Shown: piece after piece, positions 8,769 through 17,938 of the stretch | Layout: each line of letters begins with the position of its first letter | How positions within the stretch are numbered: position 1 is the stretch's first letter | Origin: Eubacteriaceae bacterium | Lineage (GTDB): Bacteria; Bacillota; Clostridia; Lachnospirales; Lachnospiraceae | Reading direction: 5' to 3' | NCBI GenBank assembly: GCA_910574915.1 | Contig: CAJTCR010000013.1 | Span: 1-64,000 of the forward strand | Length of the DNA: 64,000 bases | Notes under the pieces: generated by a model | Databases searched by the model: none | Told to the model about the DNA's origin: nothing | What the model saw: the letters and a program-made list of their open reading frames with translations, nothing else | Program-made: the position numbers and the translations under genes

Positions 8769-10124
8769 TCAGCTCCGCCGCAGCCCCTTTGGATAATGAT
8801 TTTTTAATACACCCCGCGATGCTTTTCCCCATCCGAGCGAGCATCCATGCACGGTCAACAGTATCCAGCCTGTCTGGGCGCCGCAGCTTAGCGTCTCTCC
8901 GCGCAGATAGCGCTCTGGTTCTTCCAGTTCCAGGCATTGGCGCACGTCGTCTGGACGCAGTGCCATCGCCAGTGCATGGGACGGCTCAAAGCGGTTTTTC
9001 TTGCAGCAGCCAAGCTCTAATCCAGCACGTTCGGTTTTCAACCCGTCCAGGCTGCCGATGCCAGACGGCAGCAGATAAAGCCGTTCTCCAAATACCGCCA
9101 GGCGCCCTTCCTGCCTTCCGTCCTGGATGTACTGCTGCATTTTGGCAGACAAGCATTCTTCCAAAAATGTTTGGAAAACTTGAAAGTCAAAAAGAGATTC
9201 CTTTTTCCTTCCATTTCCTTTTTGGGAAAACCTGCCTGCTGCGCGCTCTCTTGTATGCGGGCTGGCTGGCGCTGCTGCCTGCTCTTTGCTAAAGCGCGCT
9301 GCGTAATGCCCTTCGCCGCGTTTTTCATGCGGCAGGATGTGTTCGCTTGCTTCCAGCGTAAACTGCGGATATTGTTCTGCGAACCATGCCGCGTTCTGCT
9401 CATTTTCCTGCGGTGCAAACGTACAGGTCGAATAGACCAAAATACCGCCTGGCTTTAGCATGGCGGCTGCATGTGATAAAATGCCCCGCTGCCTTTGGGC
9501 ACAGACATTCACCTGCTCCTCGCTCCATTCCCCGCGGGCGTCCGGGTCTTTGCGGAACATCCCTTCGCCGGAGCATGGCGCGTCGACAATAATCCGGTCA
9601 AAAAAGAGCGGAAAACGCTCAGACAAGCGCTTAGGCGTTTCGTTGAGCACGATGGCGTTTCGGATGCCCATCCGCTCTATATTGCGTGACAGCGTCCTCG
9701 CACGCTGCGGGATCATTTCATTGGACACCAAAAGCCCCCTGCCCTGCATCTGTCCAGCGATCTGTGTGCTTTTGCCGCCAGGAGAAGCGCACAAGTCCAG
9801 GATTTTCTCGCCAGGAGCAGGCTGTAGCAGCGCTGCGGCAACCATTGCGCTCGGCTCCTGTATGTAGTAAGCTCCTGCCTCATGCAGCGGCAATTTTCCC
9901 GGATGTGCCTGGGATGGGTAATAATAGCCTTCTTCTGCCCAGGGCACTTTTTCCAGTGCGGCTGCATACGATGCAAAAACAGACAAAAATTTTTCTTTTT
10001 CTATTTTCAGCGGATTGTAGCGCAGCCCGCAGACACGCTCCTTTTCATAGGTTGCTAAAAAATCCGCGTACGCTGCGCCAAGCTGCTGTTTCATGCGTTC
10101 CTTAAACGCCTGCGGCAGTTCCAT
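8769..10124 (-). CDS. rsmF: RsmF-like rRNA (cytosine-C5) methyltransferase
   Basis: From the ATG at 10124, preceded by CAGGAGGAGAAAA, the protein has about 451 residues. It carries the NOL1/NOP2/Sun fold: LDLCASPGGKSTQIAG (SAM motif I), VDAPCSGEGMFRKD with the first catalytic cysteine, and YSTCTFAPQENE with the second. The long C-terminal part (after about residue 290) matches the extra domain of RsmF rather than RsmB. It should methylate a cytosine in 16S rRNA using SAM. A longer open frame reaches 10223 by reading through the MITE upstream and is not the real start. Confidence 0.86.
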   Translation of the reverse strand: MELPQAFKERMKQQLGAAYADFLATYEKERVCGLRYNPLKIEKEKFLSVFASYAAALEKVPWAEEGYYYPSQAHPGKLPLHEAGAYYIQEPSAMVAAALLQPAPGEKILDLCASPGGKSTQIAGQMQGRGLLVSNEMIPQRARTLSRNIERMGIRNAIVLNETPKRLSERFPLFFDRIIVDAPCSGEGMFRKDPDARGEWSEEQVNVCAQRQRGILSHAAAMLKPGGILVYSTCTFAPQENEQNAAWFAEQYPQFTLEASEHILPHEKRGEGHYAARFSKEQAAAPASPHTRERAAGRFSQKGNGRKKESLFDFQVFQTFLEECLSAKMQQYIQDGRQEGRLAVFGERLYLLPSGIGSLDGLKTERAGLELGCCKKNRFEPSHALAMALRPDDVRQCLELEEPERYLRGETLSCGAQTGWILLTVHGCSLGWGKASRGVLKNHYPKGLRRS

Positions 10125-10144
10125 TTTTCTCCTCCTGTCCAGTA

Positions 10145-10310
10145 CTAGAGCGTGTTTGAAAAATGCTTTCTGTGAGATGTGCTTCACAATTTGCGGAGAA
10201 TTTATCCAAAATTTAGGAGTCATAGCGGGCTATGTTGACTAAATTTTGGATAAATTCTCCGCAAAGTGGGGAGTGCAGATCACGGGAATGATTTTTCAAA
10301 CACGCTCTAG
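10145..10310. mobile_element. MITE-1, palindromic, TA target duplication
   Basis: The ends CTAGAGCGTGTTTGAAAAAT and its complement ATTTTTCAAACACGCTCTAG form terminal inverted repeats. The interior is also palindromic (GCGGAGAATTTATCC against GGATAAATTCTCCGC). Taking the element as GAGCG...CGCTC gives a TA duplication at both sides, the pattern of IS5-family, IS427-group elements. There is no transposase. It lies exactly between the HD gene and rsmF; its right end supplies the TAG stop of the HD gene. Confidence 0.85.
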
Positions 10311-11296
10311 CTTTCAAACACTTCCCGAATCAGGCGGTCAAGCTCTTTCCATGCCTCCGTATCTTCAAATTCGCGCAGCTTATTGGCTACGGTGCGGTAA
10401 TACCAGCCGTGCATTTTTTTATCTTTCTGGTGAAAACGCTCCCAGAACTTTTCATCGTTTTTTAAATAGCCCTGCCTGGTTGCCCGCATATTGGACAGCT
10501 TGTCTGCCAGTGCGATAATCTTTTCGTCCTTTGATTTTTCGTCCAGCCCATCGATAAATTCCTGCTTGCGCAGCTTCCATGTCTCGGATGCGTCCTGCCC
10601 CTTGCGCTTGTTTTCGCTCTCCATCTGCACAAGGTGCGCAATGCGGCTGCCAAACCTGTCTTCGATGTCTTTGGCGCTGTAGCGCGTATCCTCGATGATA
10701 TCGTGAAACAAGGAGGCAATAATAATGTCCTGGTCTCTGGTCAGCGTCATCGCAATCAGCGCTGTTTCGATCGGGTGCACGATGTACGGCACAGACGAAC
10801 CTTTGCGCTGCTGGCCTTTGTGCGCACGCATGGCAAATTCCAATGCACGCTCAAACTGGTCGCGCCGCTGCGCTTTGCTCAGCCCCTTTTTTGCAAACAA
10901 ATCTGTATCGTCTGCTTCCGCATTTTCCTGGGAAGCCAGCGTACGCCCCTCCGCCAATGCACACGCCTCTTCCAGCACACCGCCGGCATCATCCTTTAGC
11001 AGCAAATACGGCACATGCTCGAGCACATTGGAAAACATGCTGCCTTCCGGCTGCTCTAACAGCATTTGCAGCATCTTCTGGTCTGAAACGATTAAAACAT
11101 CGACCAAAGATACGGCATCCTGATAAAAATCTGTAATTTCACCCTTTTCCTGGTGCACGAAATCGCTTGCCAGGACACTTGGGAAGAAAATCAGATTGAT
11201 GCTTTCCTGTTCTTTTGCCCGCCTGCACAATCCACGGATCATATGTGCCGAATAATCCGCATATGCATTGCTCATCACCACGCCTATTGTAATCAT
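10307..11296 (-). CDS. PBP-like/HD-domain fusion protein
   Basis: The ATG at 11296 overlaps the stop of the upstream gene (TAATG) and follows GGAGGTGCA, giving about 329 residues. Residues 1-110 look like the start of a LacI/PBP1-type ligand-binding fold (MITIGVVMSNAY...INLIFFPS). From about 145, FAMRAHKGQQRKGSSVPYIV, HPIET and FHDIIEDT (198-204) form an HD phosphohydrolase domain like that of RelA/SpoT hydrolases. No (p)ppGpp synthetase domain is present. It may hydrolyse (p)ppGpp-like nucleotides, which is inference. The stop codon TAG lies in the MITE end, so the original C-terminus may have been slightly longer. Confidence 0.75.
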   Translation of the reverse strand: MITIGVVMSNAYADYSAHMIRGLCRRAKEQESINLIFFPSVLASDFVHQEKGEITDFYQDAVSLVDVLIVSDQKMLQMLLEQPEGSMFSNVLEHVPYLLLKDDAGGVLEEACALAEGRTLASQENAEADDTDLFAKKGLSKAQRRDQFERALEFAMRAHKGQQRKGSSVPYIVHPIETALIAMTLTRDQDIIIASLFHDIIEDTRYSAKDIEDRFGSRIAHLVQMESENKRKGQDASETWKLRKQEFIDGLDEKSKDEKIIALADKLSNMRATRQGYLKNDEKFWERFHQKDKKMHGWYYRTVANKLREFEDTEAWKELDRLIREVFES

Positions 11297-12189
11297 TATG
11301 CACCTCCAAACAATTCCATAATACGGTTCATAACATTGCCGTCCGACGGCGCCTCTTCTAGTTTTTCTTTGGAGCCGTCCTCTCTGACGACAGACAAGTG
11401 GAACTTCACCTCTTCGGTATACAGCCCCTTTTCCACCGCGTAATAGCCAACCTGGTCTGTCAACGGATTCCACACAATATACAGTTCCCTGCAATTTGTC
11501 TGGTACAAATACGCAGACGGCGCAATCACTTGGATCATGCTGAGGTCATCGCGGATATTTAACTCCATCATCTCAAAGCTGTCGTTTGTATACGGATACT
11601 GCTTCTCCTGCCCGACCTCGATATAAGGCTCTTTATACATCTCGCACAGTACTTCTTCGGTAAGGCTGTGTATAAACGCCGTCTTTTCGGCAAACAGCTT
11701 TTCTGGAATCTTGTGAAATTCCACATTGTACCGGACAACCATACGGAAATCATCCGTCTTAACCGAATATGCCTTTGGTGCGTCTTTCGCGCCTTGCTCG
11801 ACCTTGCGGCTTAGTTCCAGCATCTGCGATTTTAACATCAGGTTGTCCGAAAACGGATTCAGTGCGATCCCCTGTACGAGCGTCGGGTGGTCAAGCAGCA
11901 TGGACACACACTGCTTGTATTGTATTTTCAGCATCCCCTGGTATTTCTGGTTCTGGGGAAACTTTTTCATCGATGTAAACGCTGGCATATACATATCGCC
12001 CTGTGCGTTTTTTATAACATATGGCTGGAAGCCTCCTTTTTTCTGCACTTCCATTGCTGGAACGAACAGTTTTGTCTCCTGGATCGCATAGACAAGCTTT
12101 ATCAGTTTTTCCTGGTCTGGTTCTTCCATATATGCCTGCATTGCTTCTTCCAGCTTTGTATTGTCAATATCATTCATCTTAATGCTCAT
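11296..12189 (-). CDS. SseB-domain protein
   Basis: A 297-residue soluble protein. The N-terminal half (about residues 14-120: KLVYAIQETKLFVPAMEV, MYMPAFTSMKKFP, GIALNPFS) matches the SseB N-terminal domain. The C-terminal half (after about 170) resembles the SseB C-terminal domain found in such proteins. SseB was named for enhanced serine sensitivity; its biochemical role is unknown. It is translationally coupled to the PBP/HD gene, suggesting a shared function. Confidence 0.75.
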   Translation of the reverse strand: MSIKMNDIDNTKLEEAMQAYMEEPDQEKLIKLVYAIQETKLFVPAMEVQKKGGFQPYVIKNAQGDMYMPAFTSMKKFPQNQKYQGMLKIQYKQCVSMLLDHPTLVQGIALNPFSDNLMLKSQMLELSRKVEQGAKDAPKAYSVKTDDFRMVVRYNVEFHKIPEKLFAEKTAFIHSLTEEVLCEMYKEPYIEVGQEKQYPYTNDSFEMMELNIRDDLSMIQVIAPSAYLYQTNCRELYIVWNPLTDQVGYYAVEKGLYTEEVKFHLSVVREDGSKEKLEEAPSDGNVMNRIMELFGGA

Positions 12190-12300
12190 GATCGTATTTA
12201 TTCCTTTTCACGTTTTCTTGTATTCTATCGCATTCCCAGCCGTTTTTCCAGATATTTTTGTAAGTATTTTCAAAAAATATACACAAAAATAATCCAGATA

Positions 12301-12329
12301 TTGTCTTTTTTCCAGTAAAAGCTTATAAT
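12301..12329 (+). promoter_or_regulatory. Promoter of flavin reductase gene
   Basis: TTGTCT (12301-12306) and a perfect TATAAT (12324-12329) are separated by 17 bp. The gene starts at 12383 behind GAAGGGAGCAACG. Confidence 0.75.
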
Positions 12330-12382
12330 AGTAAAGGAATGCTGTAAATTATAAGATCATATTTTGAAGGGAGCAACGCAAA

Positions 12383-12889
12383 ATGCATACATTTCAACCT
12401 TACCCGATCGACTTGATCGAGTTCGATCCGTTTACAAAAATTGGAAAAGAATGGATGCTCATTACAGCCAGTGAAGGAGACAAAATCAACGCCATGACAG
12501 CGAGTTGGGGCGGCGTTGGCGTTCTCTGGGGAAAAAACGCGGCATTTATTTTTGTAAGGGACAGCCGTTATACAAAAGAACTCATCGATCGAAGCGACCA
12601 CTTTTCCCTCACATTTTTCGACAACAGCCACAAGTCTGCCTTAAAATATTTCGGCATGGTGACCGGGCGAAGAGAGGATAAGATCAAAACCGCCAAGATG
12701 AACGTAAATTATTACGAAGACATTCCATTTATTGACGAGGGCAACTTCGTGATCTGCTGCCGGAAAATGTCTGCCACACCGATACTGCCGGAGCAATTTC
12801 TGGATTCTGAGATCCAGGAGAAGTGGTATGCAGATGGGGATCTGCATACGATGTATGTCGGGGAGATCATACAGATCTTAGCAAGATAG
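12383..12889 (+). CDS. Flavin reductase-like FMN-binding protein
   Basis: This 168-residue protein has the flavin reductase fold: WMLITASEGDKINAMTASWG (FMN-binding region) and FIFVRDSRYTKELIDRSD, ending with CCRKMSATPILPEQFLD. Relatives bind FMN and use NAD(P)H or act as electron-transfer partners. A strong promoter and RBS precede it and deoD follows after 60 bp, but no functional link to deoD is evident. Confidence 0.85.
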   Translation: MHTFQPYPIDLIEFDPFTKIGKEWMLITASEGDKINAMTASWGGVGVLWGKNAAFIFVRDSRYTKELIDRSDHFSLTFFDNSHKSALKYFGMVTGRREDKIKTAKMNVNYYEDIPFIDEGNFVICCRKMSATPILPEQFLDSEIQEKWYADGDLHTMYVGEIIQILAR

Positions 12890-12949
12890 CGTTAGCAAAA
12901 CTATGATGTTATGAAACACAGGAAACATATGATGTAAGGGGGTAAATTT

Positions 12950-13666
12950 ATGTCACAAGTACCGATTCCAACACCGCACAACAGTGCAGGAGCAGGAGAT
13001 TTTGCAAAAACCGTGCTGATGCCGGGCGATCCGCTGCGTGCAAAATATATCGCGGAAACATACCTGGAACATCCAAGGCAGGTCAACGGCGTACGAAATA
13101 TGCTCGGATATACCGGCACCTACAAAGGAAAGGAAATCTCCGTAATGGGTTCTGGCATGGGAATCCCATCGATCGGCATTTATTCTTATGAGCTGTTTCA
13201 TTTTTATGATGTGGACAATATTATCCGCATCGGCTCTGCCGGCGGCTTCCAGGACAATCTGAACGTAATGGATATCGTAATCGCTATGGGCGCCTGCACC
13301 AACTCCAACTATGCCGCGCAGTTCGGGCTGCCTGGCACGTTTGCGCCGATTGCGGATTACGGGCTTATGAACCGTGCGATCGAAATTGCAAAAGCGCAGG
13401 GTACGGACGTCGTCGTCGGCAATATCCTCTCGTCCGATGTATTTTACAACCCGGACAGCAGTGTCAATGACAAGTGGAAATCTATGGGCGTGCTCGCTGT
13501 CGAGATGGAGACCGCGGCGCTTTATATGAATGCCGCAAAAGCAGGCAAACATGCGCTGTGCATATTGACCGTTTCTGACCACCTGTATTCTTCGGAAGAA
13601 CTAAGCGCCGAGCAACGCCAGACCGGATTTGGCAAAATGATGGAGATTGCTTTGGAACTTGCTTAA
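12950..13666 (+). CDS. deoD: Purine-nucleoside phosphorylase DeoD
   Basis: A 238-residue protein of the hexameric, low-specificity PNP class. Visible motifs are VLMPGDPLRAKYIAE (phosphate loop), MGSGMGIPSIGIYSYELF, RIGSAGGFQ, and EMETAALYMNAAKAG with the ribose-binding Glu. ILTVSDHLYSSEE carries the catalytic Asp. It phosphorolyses purine (deoxy)nucleosides to base and (deoxy)ribose-1-phosphate. Full length for the family, with RBS AAGGGGGTAAATTT. A second, unrelated PNP lies at 31803. Confidence 0.95.
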   Translation: MSQVPIPTPHNSAGAGDFAKTVLMPGDPLRAKYIAETYLEHPRQVNGVRNMLGYTGTYKGKEISVMGSGMGIPSIGIYSYELFHFYDVDNIIRIGSAGGFQDNLNVMDIVIAMGACTNSNYAAQFGLPGTFAPIADYGLMNRAIEIAKAQGTDVVVGNILSSDVFYNPDSSVNDKWKSMGVLAVEMETAALYMNAAKAGKHALCILTVSDHLYSSEELSAEQRQTGFGKMMEIALELA

Positions 13667-13686
13667 AATGAATCTGTAAAAAGGCT

Positions 13687-13727
13687 GCGGCAGCTTTTCG
13701 GGCATAATAAGACCCGGATGCTGCCGC
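13687..13727 (-). terminator. Terminator of the ROK regulator gene
   Basis: GCGGCAGC (13687-13694) pairs with GCTGCCGC (13720-13727), with an inner CGGG/CCCG pairing. Read on the minus strand it is followed by AGCCTTTTTA. It sits in the gap between convergent deoD and the ROK gene and could serve both. Confidence 0.7.
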
Positions 13728-13737
13728 GTTTCTCACC

Positions 13738-14850
13738 TTACAGGCTTTCGATAAACTGGTGGATATAGTGTGCTGCCGCCCCGACCGCAGAAGCTTCCGT
13801 ACGGTAATGGCAGCTTTTAATATAATCTCCGCTCGTTTCAAATGGATTGAGCGCAGCGGCTTTGCGCCGAAACTGCTTAATATACTCCGCCATATGTGAA
13901 CCAACCGTCCCGCCCAGGATCACATCACAGTCATAACACATCCGCAGATTATTCACCGCTACCGCCAACTCGTCCATATATTCGTCAAAAATCCTGCGGT
14001 AGCCCAGGTTGCCGGAGGAGAGCTTATCAAAAAACACTTCCAGATTGCCGTCTGTAAAATCCGACAGGTTTTTTGCGGAGCAGTATGCGTCCAGACAGCC
14101 ATAGCAGCCGCAGTAGCAGCGCTTTCCATGCGGCACGATGCACATATGGCCAAACTCCGACGCACGCGCATTGACCCCTTTGAAAATCTTGCCCTCGATC
14201 GTCAGCGAGCCGCCGACGCTGTTGCTAAGCAGCAGGTATACGATCGGATTGCTGGATTTTAAGAGCCAGCTTTCTGCCAGCCCCGCCGAGCTTGCGTCGT
14301 TAAACAGCAAAAACGGGTACGGCAGATACGTCCGTATATGTTCATATATGCTGCCCGAAATCTGAATCACTGTCGCATAGGAAATCGTTTTTTGATCCTC
14401 TTCAATAATCGCGGGCAGCGAAATGCCCACTCCCAGCAGCTTTTCCATATCCAGATCACGCTCTTTTAAAAAAGCCTCCACTTCTGCTGCCAGGCTCTGG
14501 TAATAACTGCCGGTATCCTCAAAAGCCCGGCGCATCCGCCTGCTGTCTATTAAGTCCAGGTTCAGGTTAATCAGGACAATTGAAAGATGGTTCTGCGTAA
14601 TATCAATCCCCAGCGCGTATCTGGCATCGGGCACAAACTGAAAGCTGTTTGCCTTGCGCCCGCCCGTCGACTGAAATACGCCTCCTTTGCAGATCAGCCC
14701 GCTTTCGTTAAGCAGCTTTAAATTCTGCGTCACGGTAGGAAGGCTGATTCCCAGTTGTTCGGCGATCTGCTGCCTGGAGCTTTGCTTTTTTTGATAAATC
14801 ATCCGGTAGATATTTCCAAAATCCCTTGTCGTATATTTTTTATCGCTCAA
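13738..14850 (-). CDS. ROK-family transcriptional repressor (XylR-like)
   Basis: The protein joins an N-terminal winged helix (SSRQQIAEQLGISLPTVTQN) to a ROK sugar-kinase-like domain with LGIDITQNHLSIVLIN, LLFNDASSAGL and the zinc cluster CYCGCYGCLDAYCS. The TTG at 14850 follows GAGAGGGG at good spacing; an ATG at 14940 is in frame but has no clear RBS. Such regulators release DNA on binding a sugar. It diverges from the sugar ABC importer at 15412, which it most likely controls. Confidence 0.85.
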   Translation of the reverse strand: MSDKKYTTRDFGNIYRMIYQKKQSSRQQIAEQLGISLPTVTQNLKLLNESGLICKGGVFQSTGGRKANSFQFVPDARYALGIDITQNHLSIVLINLNLDLIDSRRMRRAFEDTGSYYQSLAAEVEAFLKERDLDMEKLLGVGISLPAIIEEDQKTISYATVIQISGSIYEHIRTYLPYPFLLFNDASSAGLAESWLLKSSNPIVYLLLSNSVGGSLTIEGKIFKGVNARASEFGHMCIVPHGKRCYCGCYGCLDAYCSAKNLSDFTDGNLEVFFDKLSSGNLGYRRIFDEYMDELAVAVNNLRMCYDCDVILGGTVGSHMAEYIKQFRRKAAALNPFETSGDYIKSCHYRTEASAVGAAAHYIHQFIESL

Positions 14851-14966
14851 TGGTGCTTTCCCCTCTCTTTCTTTTGCTGTTTCAACAAAAATCCTCCGTT
14901 GTTCAACAGTGAGTGTATTCTTTAAGCTCCAAAAACTCATACAGCTTTCATATGATAGAATTTATG

Positions 14967-15050
14967 CTTCAAACAATATCGAGCTTGTTTTGCAGCACTT
15001 ACGAAGAACAGCCAGGGCGTGCCAATCCCCTCTCCTGGCGTCCCTTTCTT
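14967..15050. repeat. Long-hairpin repeat, shortened copy (LH2)
   Basis: ATATCGAGCTTGTTTTGCAGC, AGAACAGCCAGGG and TCTCCTGGCGTCCC match the outer ends of the long-hairpin family, but the central part is absent. It lies in the region between the ROK regulator and the importer operon. Confidence 0.6.
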
Positions 15051-15154
15051 CACATTTTCCTTATATTTGTAAGATATTACTAATATAAAACTTTTTACAA
15101 AAGAAGTCAAATGCAATATTATCATGTAAAGCATTTAATAAAACTCTTTATAAA

Positions 15155-15171
15155 AGAAATTGGAAATTTCT
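15155..15171. promoter_or_regulatory. Candidate operator between ROK repressor and importer
   Basis: AGAAATT-GGA-AATTTCT is a perfect 7-bp inverted repeat about 100 bp upstream of the importer promoter. It is a plausible site for the divergent ROK regulator, but chance occurrence in AT-rich DNA is possible. Confidence 0.35.
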
Positions 15172-15264
15172 GGCATATTTTATCTAAATAATTCATTTTT
15201 TATAGATATTGCATAATTTTCTTGTTCTAAACTTGTATATTTCAGACAAAGTTATATAAATTAA

Positions 15265-15294
15265 TTGACAAAACTAAAAGATATATAGTAAACT
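15265..15294 (+). promoter_or_regulatory. Promoter of the sugar importer operon
   Basis: A perfect TTGACA at 15265-15270 and TAAACT at 15289-15294 are spaced 18 bp. The first gene starts at 15412. The 14940-15412 gap holds this promoter, the LH2 fragment and AT-rich sequence. Confidence 0.6.
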
Positions 15295-15411
15295 ATGCAT
15301 ACAGCAAAGCAAGCAACAAAAAACAATGGGGGGATATCACACGACAGGGGCAGACAATGGGCGGTACGCCGTCTAGGTGCCCCAAGGAATCAAGAAAGGA
15401 GGAGGAACGGT

Positions 15412-16911
15412 ATGGAAGAGATCAAGATGAGAGTATCTGGTGTGGAAAAATCGTTTCCTGGGGTAAAAGCACTGAGCAACATTGATTTTGCCGTTCGAAA
15501 AGGTACCGTACATGCTCTGTGCGGCGAAAACGGCGCAGGCAAATCCACACTGATGAAAATTATTATGGGCTTATATAAAGCAGATAAAGGACAGATTTAT
15601 ATTGACGAACAGCCTGTAGACATCAAAAATCCCATACAAGCTATGGAGTATGGCATTTCCATGATCGCACAGGAATTGAACTATGTGCCGGAACTGTCTG
15701 TGGAGGAAAATTTATTTTTGGGACGCCTGCCGGTAAATAAATTCGGCAAAGTAGACTGGCGAAAAGTACGCAGGGATGCTGTGCGGTTTCTAAACGAAGA
15801 GGGGCTGCCGTACACTCCCAGCCAAAAGCTGAAAACACTTACCGTATCGGATATTCAGATGCTGGAAATTATCAAAGCGATTACAAACAACGCGCAGATT
15901 GTAATAATGGATGAGCCGACATCATCGATTACAGACCGTGAGGTGGCACGCCTGTTTGACAAGATTGCGCAGCTTAAAGAAAAAGGCGTATCCATTATTT
16001 ATATTTCCCATAAAATGGAGGAAGTATTTAAAATCGCGGACGATATCTCGATCCTGCGCGATGGAGCCGTCGTATCCACCGACCGTGCCAAAGACCTTGA
16101 CCTGGATACCGTAATTTCCAGAATGGTCGGCAGAAAAATTGAAAACGTCTATCCAAAAGAGCACATCCCGATCGGCAAAAAAGCGCTTGAAGTAGAGCAT
16201 TTTACGCAGGAAGGCATGTTTGAGGACGTCAGCTTTCACGTATGCAAGGGCGAGATCGTAGGCTTTGCCGGGCTCGTCGGCGCCGGGCGCACAGAAACGA
16301 TGCGCGCCGTGTTTGGGCTTGACCACCATGACGCAGGAAGCGTAAAGATCAACGGACAGACAGCCGTGATTAAAAATTCCAGAGACAGTATTGAAAAAGG
16401 GCTTGTAATGCTTTCCGAAAGCCGCAGGGATGACGGAATCGTGCCGGTACGCGGTATTCGTGAAAACGCCAGCCTTGCTTCTTTGAAAAATTATATTTTC
16501 GGCGGCTACACGCACCATAAAAAAGAGTTTCAGGAAGTTCAGGAAATGTTTCAAAAGATGAATGTCAAAGCACCTTCACTGGAAACAGAAATCTCCAAGC
16601 TGTCCGGCGGCAACCAGCAAAAAGTGCTCCTGACCCGCTGGATGCTGTGCAGCCCGGATGTTATGATTTTGGATGAACCGACCAGAGGCATTGATATCGG
16701 CGCCAAATTCGAGATCTACAAGCTGATGACGGACATTGTAAAGGAGCAGAAGGCAGTGATTATGGTATCGTCTGAGCTGCCTGAGCTGCTTGGCATGTGC
16801 GACCGCATTTACATTATGTGCCAGGGACGCATTACCGGATGCATCGGGCGGGATGATTTTTCTCAGGAAACGATTATGCGGTATGCAACCGGCGTTGCCG
16901 CACAGGGTTAA
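15412..16911 (+). CDS. Sugar ABC importer ATPase (RbsA/MglA type)
   Basis: The ATG at 15412 follows AAAGGAGGAGGAACGGT and gives a 499-residue tandem ATPase. The first domain has GENGAGKST (38-46) and IVIMDEPTSSITDREV. The second has the degenerate nucleotide loop FAGLVGAGRTE and the active signature LSGGNQQKVLLTRWM with ILDEPTRGIDIGAK. That asymmetry is normal for the CUT2 family, which imports monosaccharides, pentoses or polyols. It is the first gene of an importer operon ending in a polyol dehydrogenase. Confidence 0.92.
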   Translation: MEEIKMRVSGVEKSFPGVKALSNIDFAVRKGTVHALCGENGAGKSTLMKIIMGLYKADKGQIYIDEQPVDIKNPIQAMEYGISMIAQELNYVPELSVEENLFLGRLPVNKFGKVDWRKVRRDAVRFLNEEGLPYTPSQKLKTLTVSDIQMLEIIKAITNNAQIVIMDEPTSSITDREVARLFDKIAQLKEKGVSIIYISHKMEEVFKIADDISILRDGAVVSTDRAKDLDLDTVISRMVGRKIENVYPKEHIPIGKKALEVEHFTQEGMFEDVSFHVCKGEIVGFAGLVGAGRTETMRAVFGLDHHDAGSVKINGQTAVIKNSRDSIEKGLVMLSESRRDDGIVPVRGIRENASLASLKNYIFGGYTHHKKEFQEVQEMFQKMNVKAPSLETEISKLSGGNQQKVLLTRWMLCSPDVMILDEPTRGIDIGAKFEIYKLMTDIVKEQKAVIMVSSELPELLGMCDRIYIMCQGRITGCIGRDDFSQETIMRYATGVAAQG

Positions 16912-16926
16912 GGAGGAGATACTACT

Positions 16927-17907
16927 ATGAAAACAAATCTTACGCACTATTTACAAAAATACAGCATTTACATCGTTTTAGCTGTCTTATTTATCGCTTG
17001 CAGCCTGATCAGCCCTTATTTTTTACAGAGCAATAACCTGATTAACGTATCCCGGCAGCTCTGTGTCGGCATCCTGATCGCTTACGGTGAAATGCTTTTG
17101 ATTATCAGCGGCTTTTTAGACCTGTCGGTAGGCTCTGTGCTGGCGCTCGCCGGCGTGTTCTCAGTATCCGCGTACCAGCAGACACAATCCATGCTCGTTG
17201 CGATCGCCGTTGCCGTGTTTGTCGGTATGTTCTGCAACCTGATCAACGGATTTTTCGTGGCACAGTGCAATGTGCCTGCATTTATCGCTACGCTTGGTAT
17301 GCAGATGGCAGCCAGGGGCGTCGCGTTGTATTACACAAACGGACAAAATATCTTACAGCTTGGAAACTTTGTAAAAATCGGGCAGGGAACCGTCGGGCCG
17401 ATCCCGGTTCCGGTGCTGATCGTAATCGGCATTACCGCTTTGATCTGGTATATTATGAACCATACGAAATACGGGCGCGGACTGTATGCCATCGGCGGAA
17501 GCAGAAGCGCTGCAGAAGCAAGCGGCATCAACGCCAAACGCAGCATATACGTTTCTTACCTGATCAACGGTATCCTTGTCGGCTTTGCCGGTATGATCTT
17601 TATGGCAAGAAACAACGCCGGGCTTCCAAACGGCGCAATCGGCTATGAAATGACCGGACTGACCGCAGCCATCGTCGGCGGCACATCGTTTACCGGAGGC
17701 ATCGGAACCGTAAGCGGTACCGTCGCAGGCGCGTTTATTATCGGATTTTTGGAAAATGTCATGAACTTAACCGGCGTAAACTCCTATATCCAGCAGGTAA
17801 TCGAAGGCTCCATTATCGTACTTGCCGTGGCATATGACGTCGTAAGCAAATCCAAAAAATCACAGAAGGTCATAATTGTAAAAGAGGCAAAAGAAACAGC
17901 AAAATAA
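16927..17907 (+). CDS. Sugar ABC importer permease (RbsC type)
   Basis: A 326-residue membrane protein with about eight to ten hydrophobic segments. The sequence LLIISGFLDLSVGSVLALAG and, near the end, AIVGGTSFTGGIGTVSGTVA are hallmarks of CUT2 permeases. It starts 15 bp after the ATPase behind AAGGAGGAGA. As in other members, one gene presumably makes a homodimeric channel. Confidence 0.92.
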   Translation: MKTNLTHYLQKYSIYIVLAVLFIACSLISPYFLQSNNLINVSRQLCVGILIAYGEMLLIISGFLDLSVGSVLALAGVFSVSAYQQTQSMLVAIAVAVFVGMFCNLINGFFVAQCNVPAFIATLGMQMAARGVALYYTNGQNILQLGNFVKIGQGTVGPIPVPVLIVIGITALIWYIMNHTKYGRGLYAIGGSRSAAEASGINAKRSIYVSYLINGILVGFAGMIFMARNNAGLPNGAIGYEMTGLTAAIVGGTSFTGGIGTVSGTVAGAFIIGFLENVMNLTGVNSYIQQVIEGSIIVLAVAYDVVSKSKKSQKVIIVKEAKETAK

Positions 17908-17938
17908 ATTTATGCAACCAGCAAAGGAGGAAATGAAT

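Noticed and set aside
12953..13582. 209-codon minus-strand frame opposite deoD
   Set aside because: It is an antisense shadow of a strongly recognised gene and lacks an RBS or any family motif.
15922..16554. 210-codon minus-strand frame opposite the importer ATPase
   Set aside because: Antisense shadow; the plus strand shows both ATP-binding domains intact.
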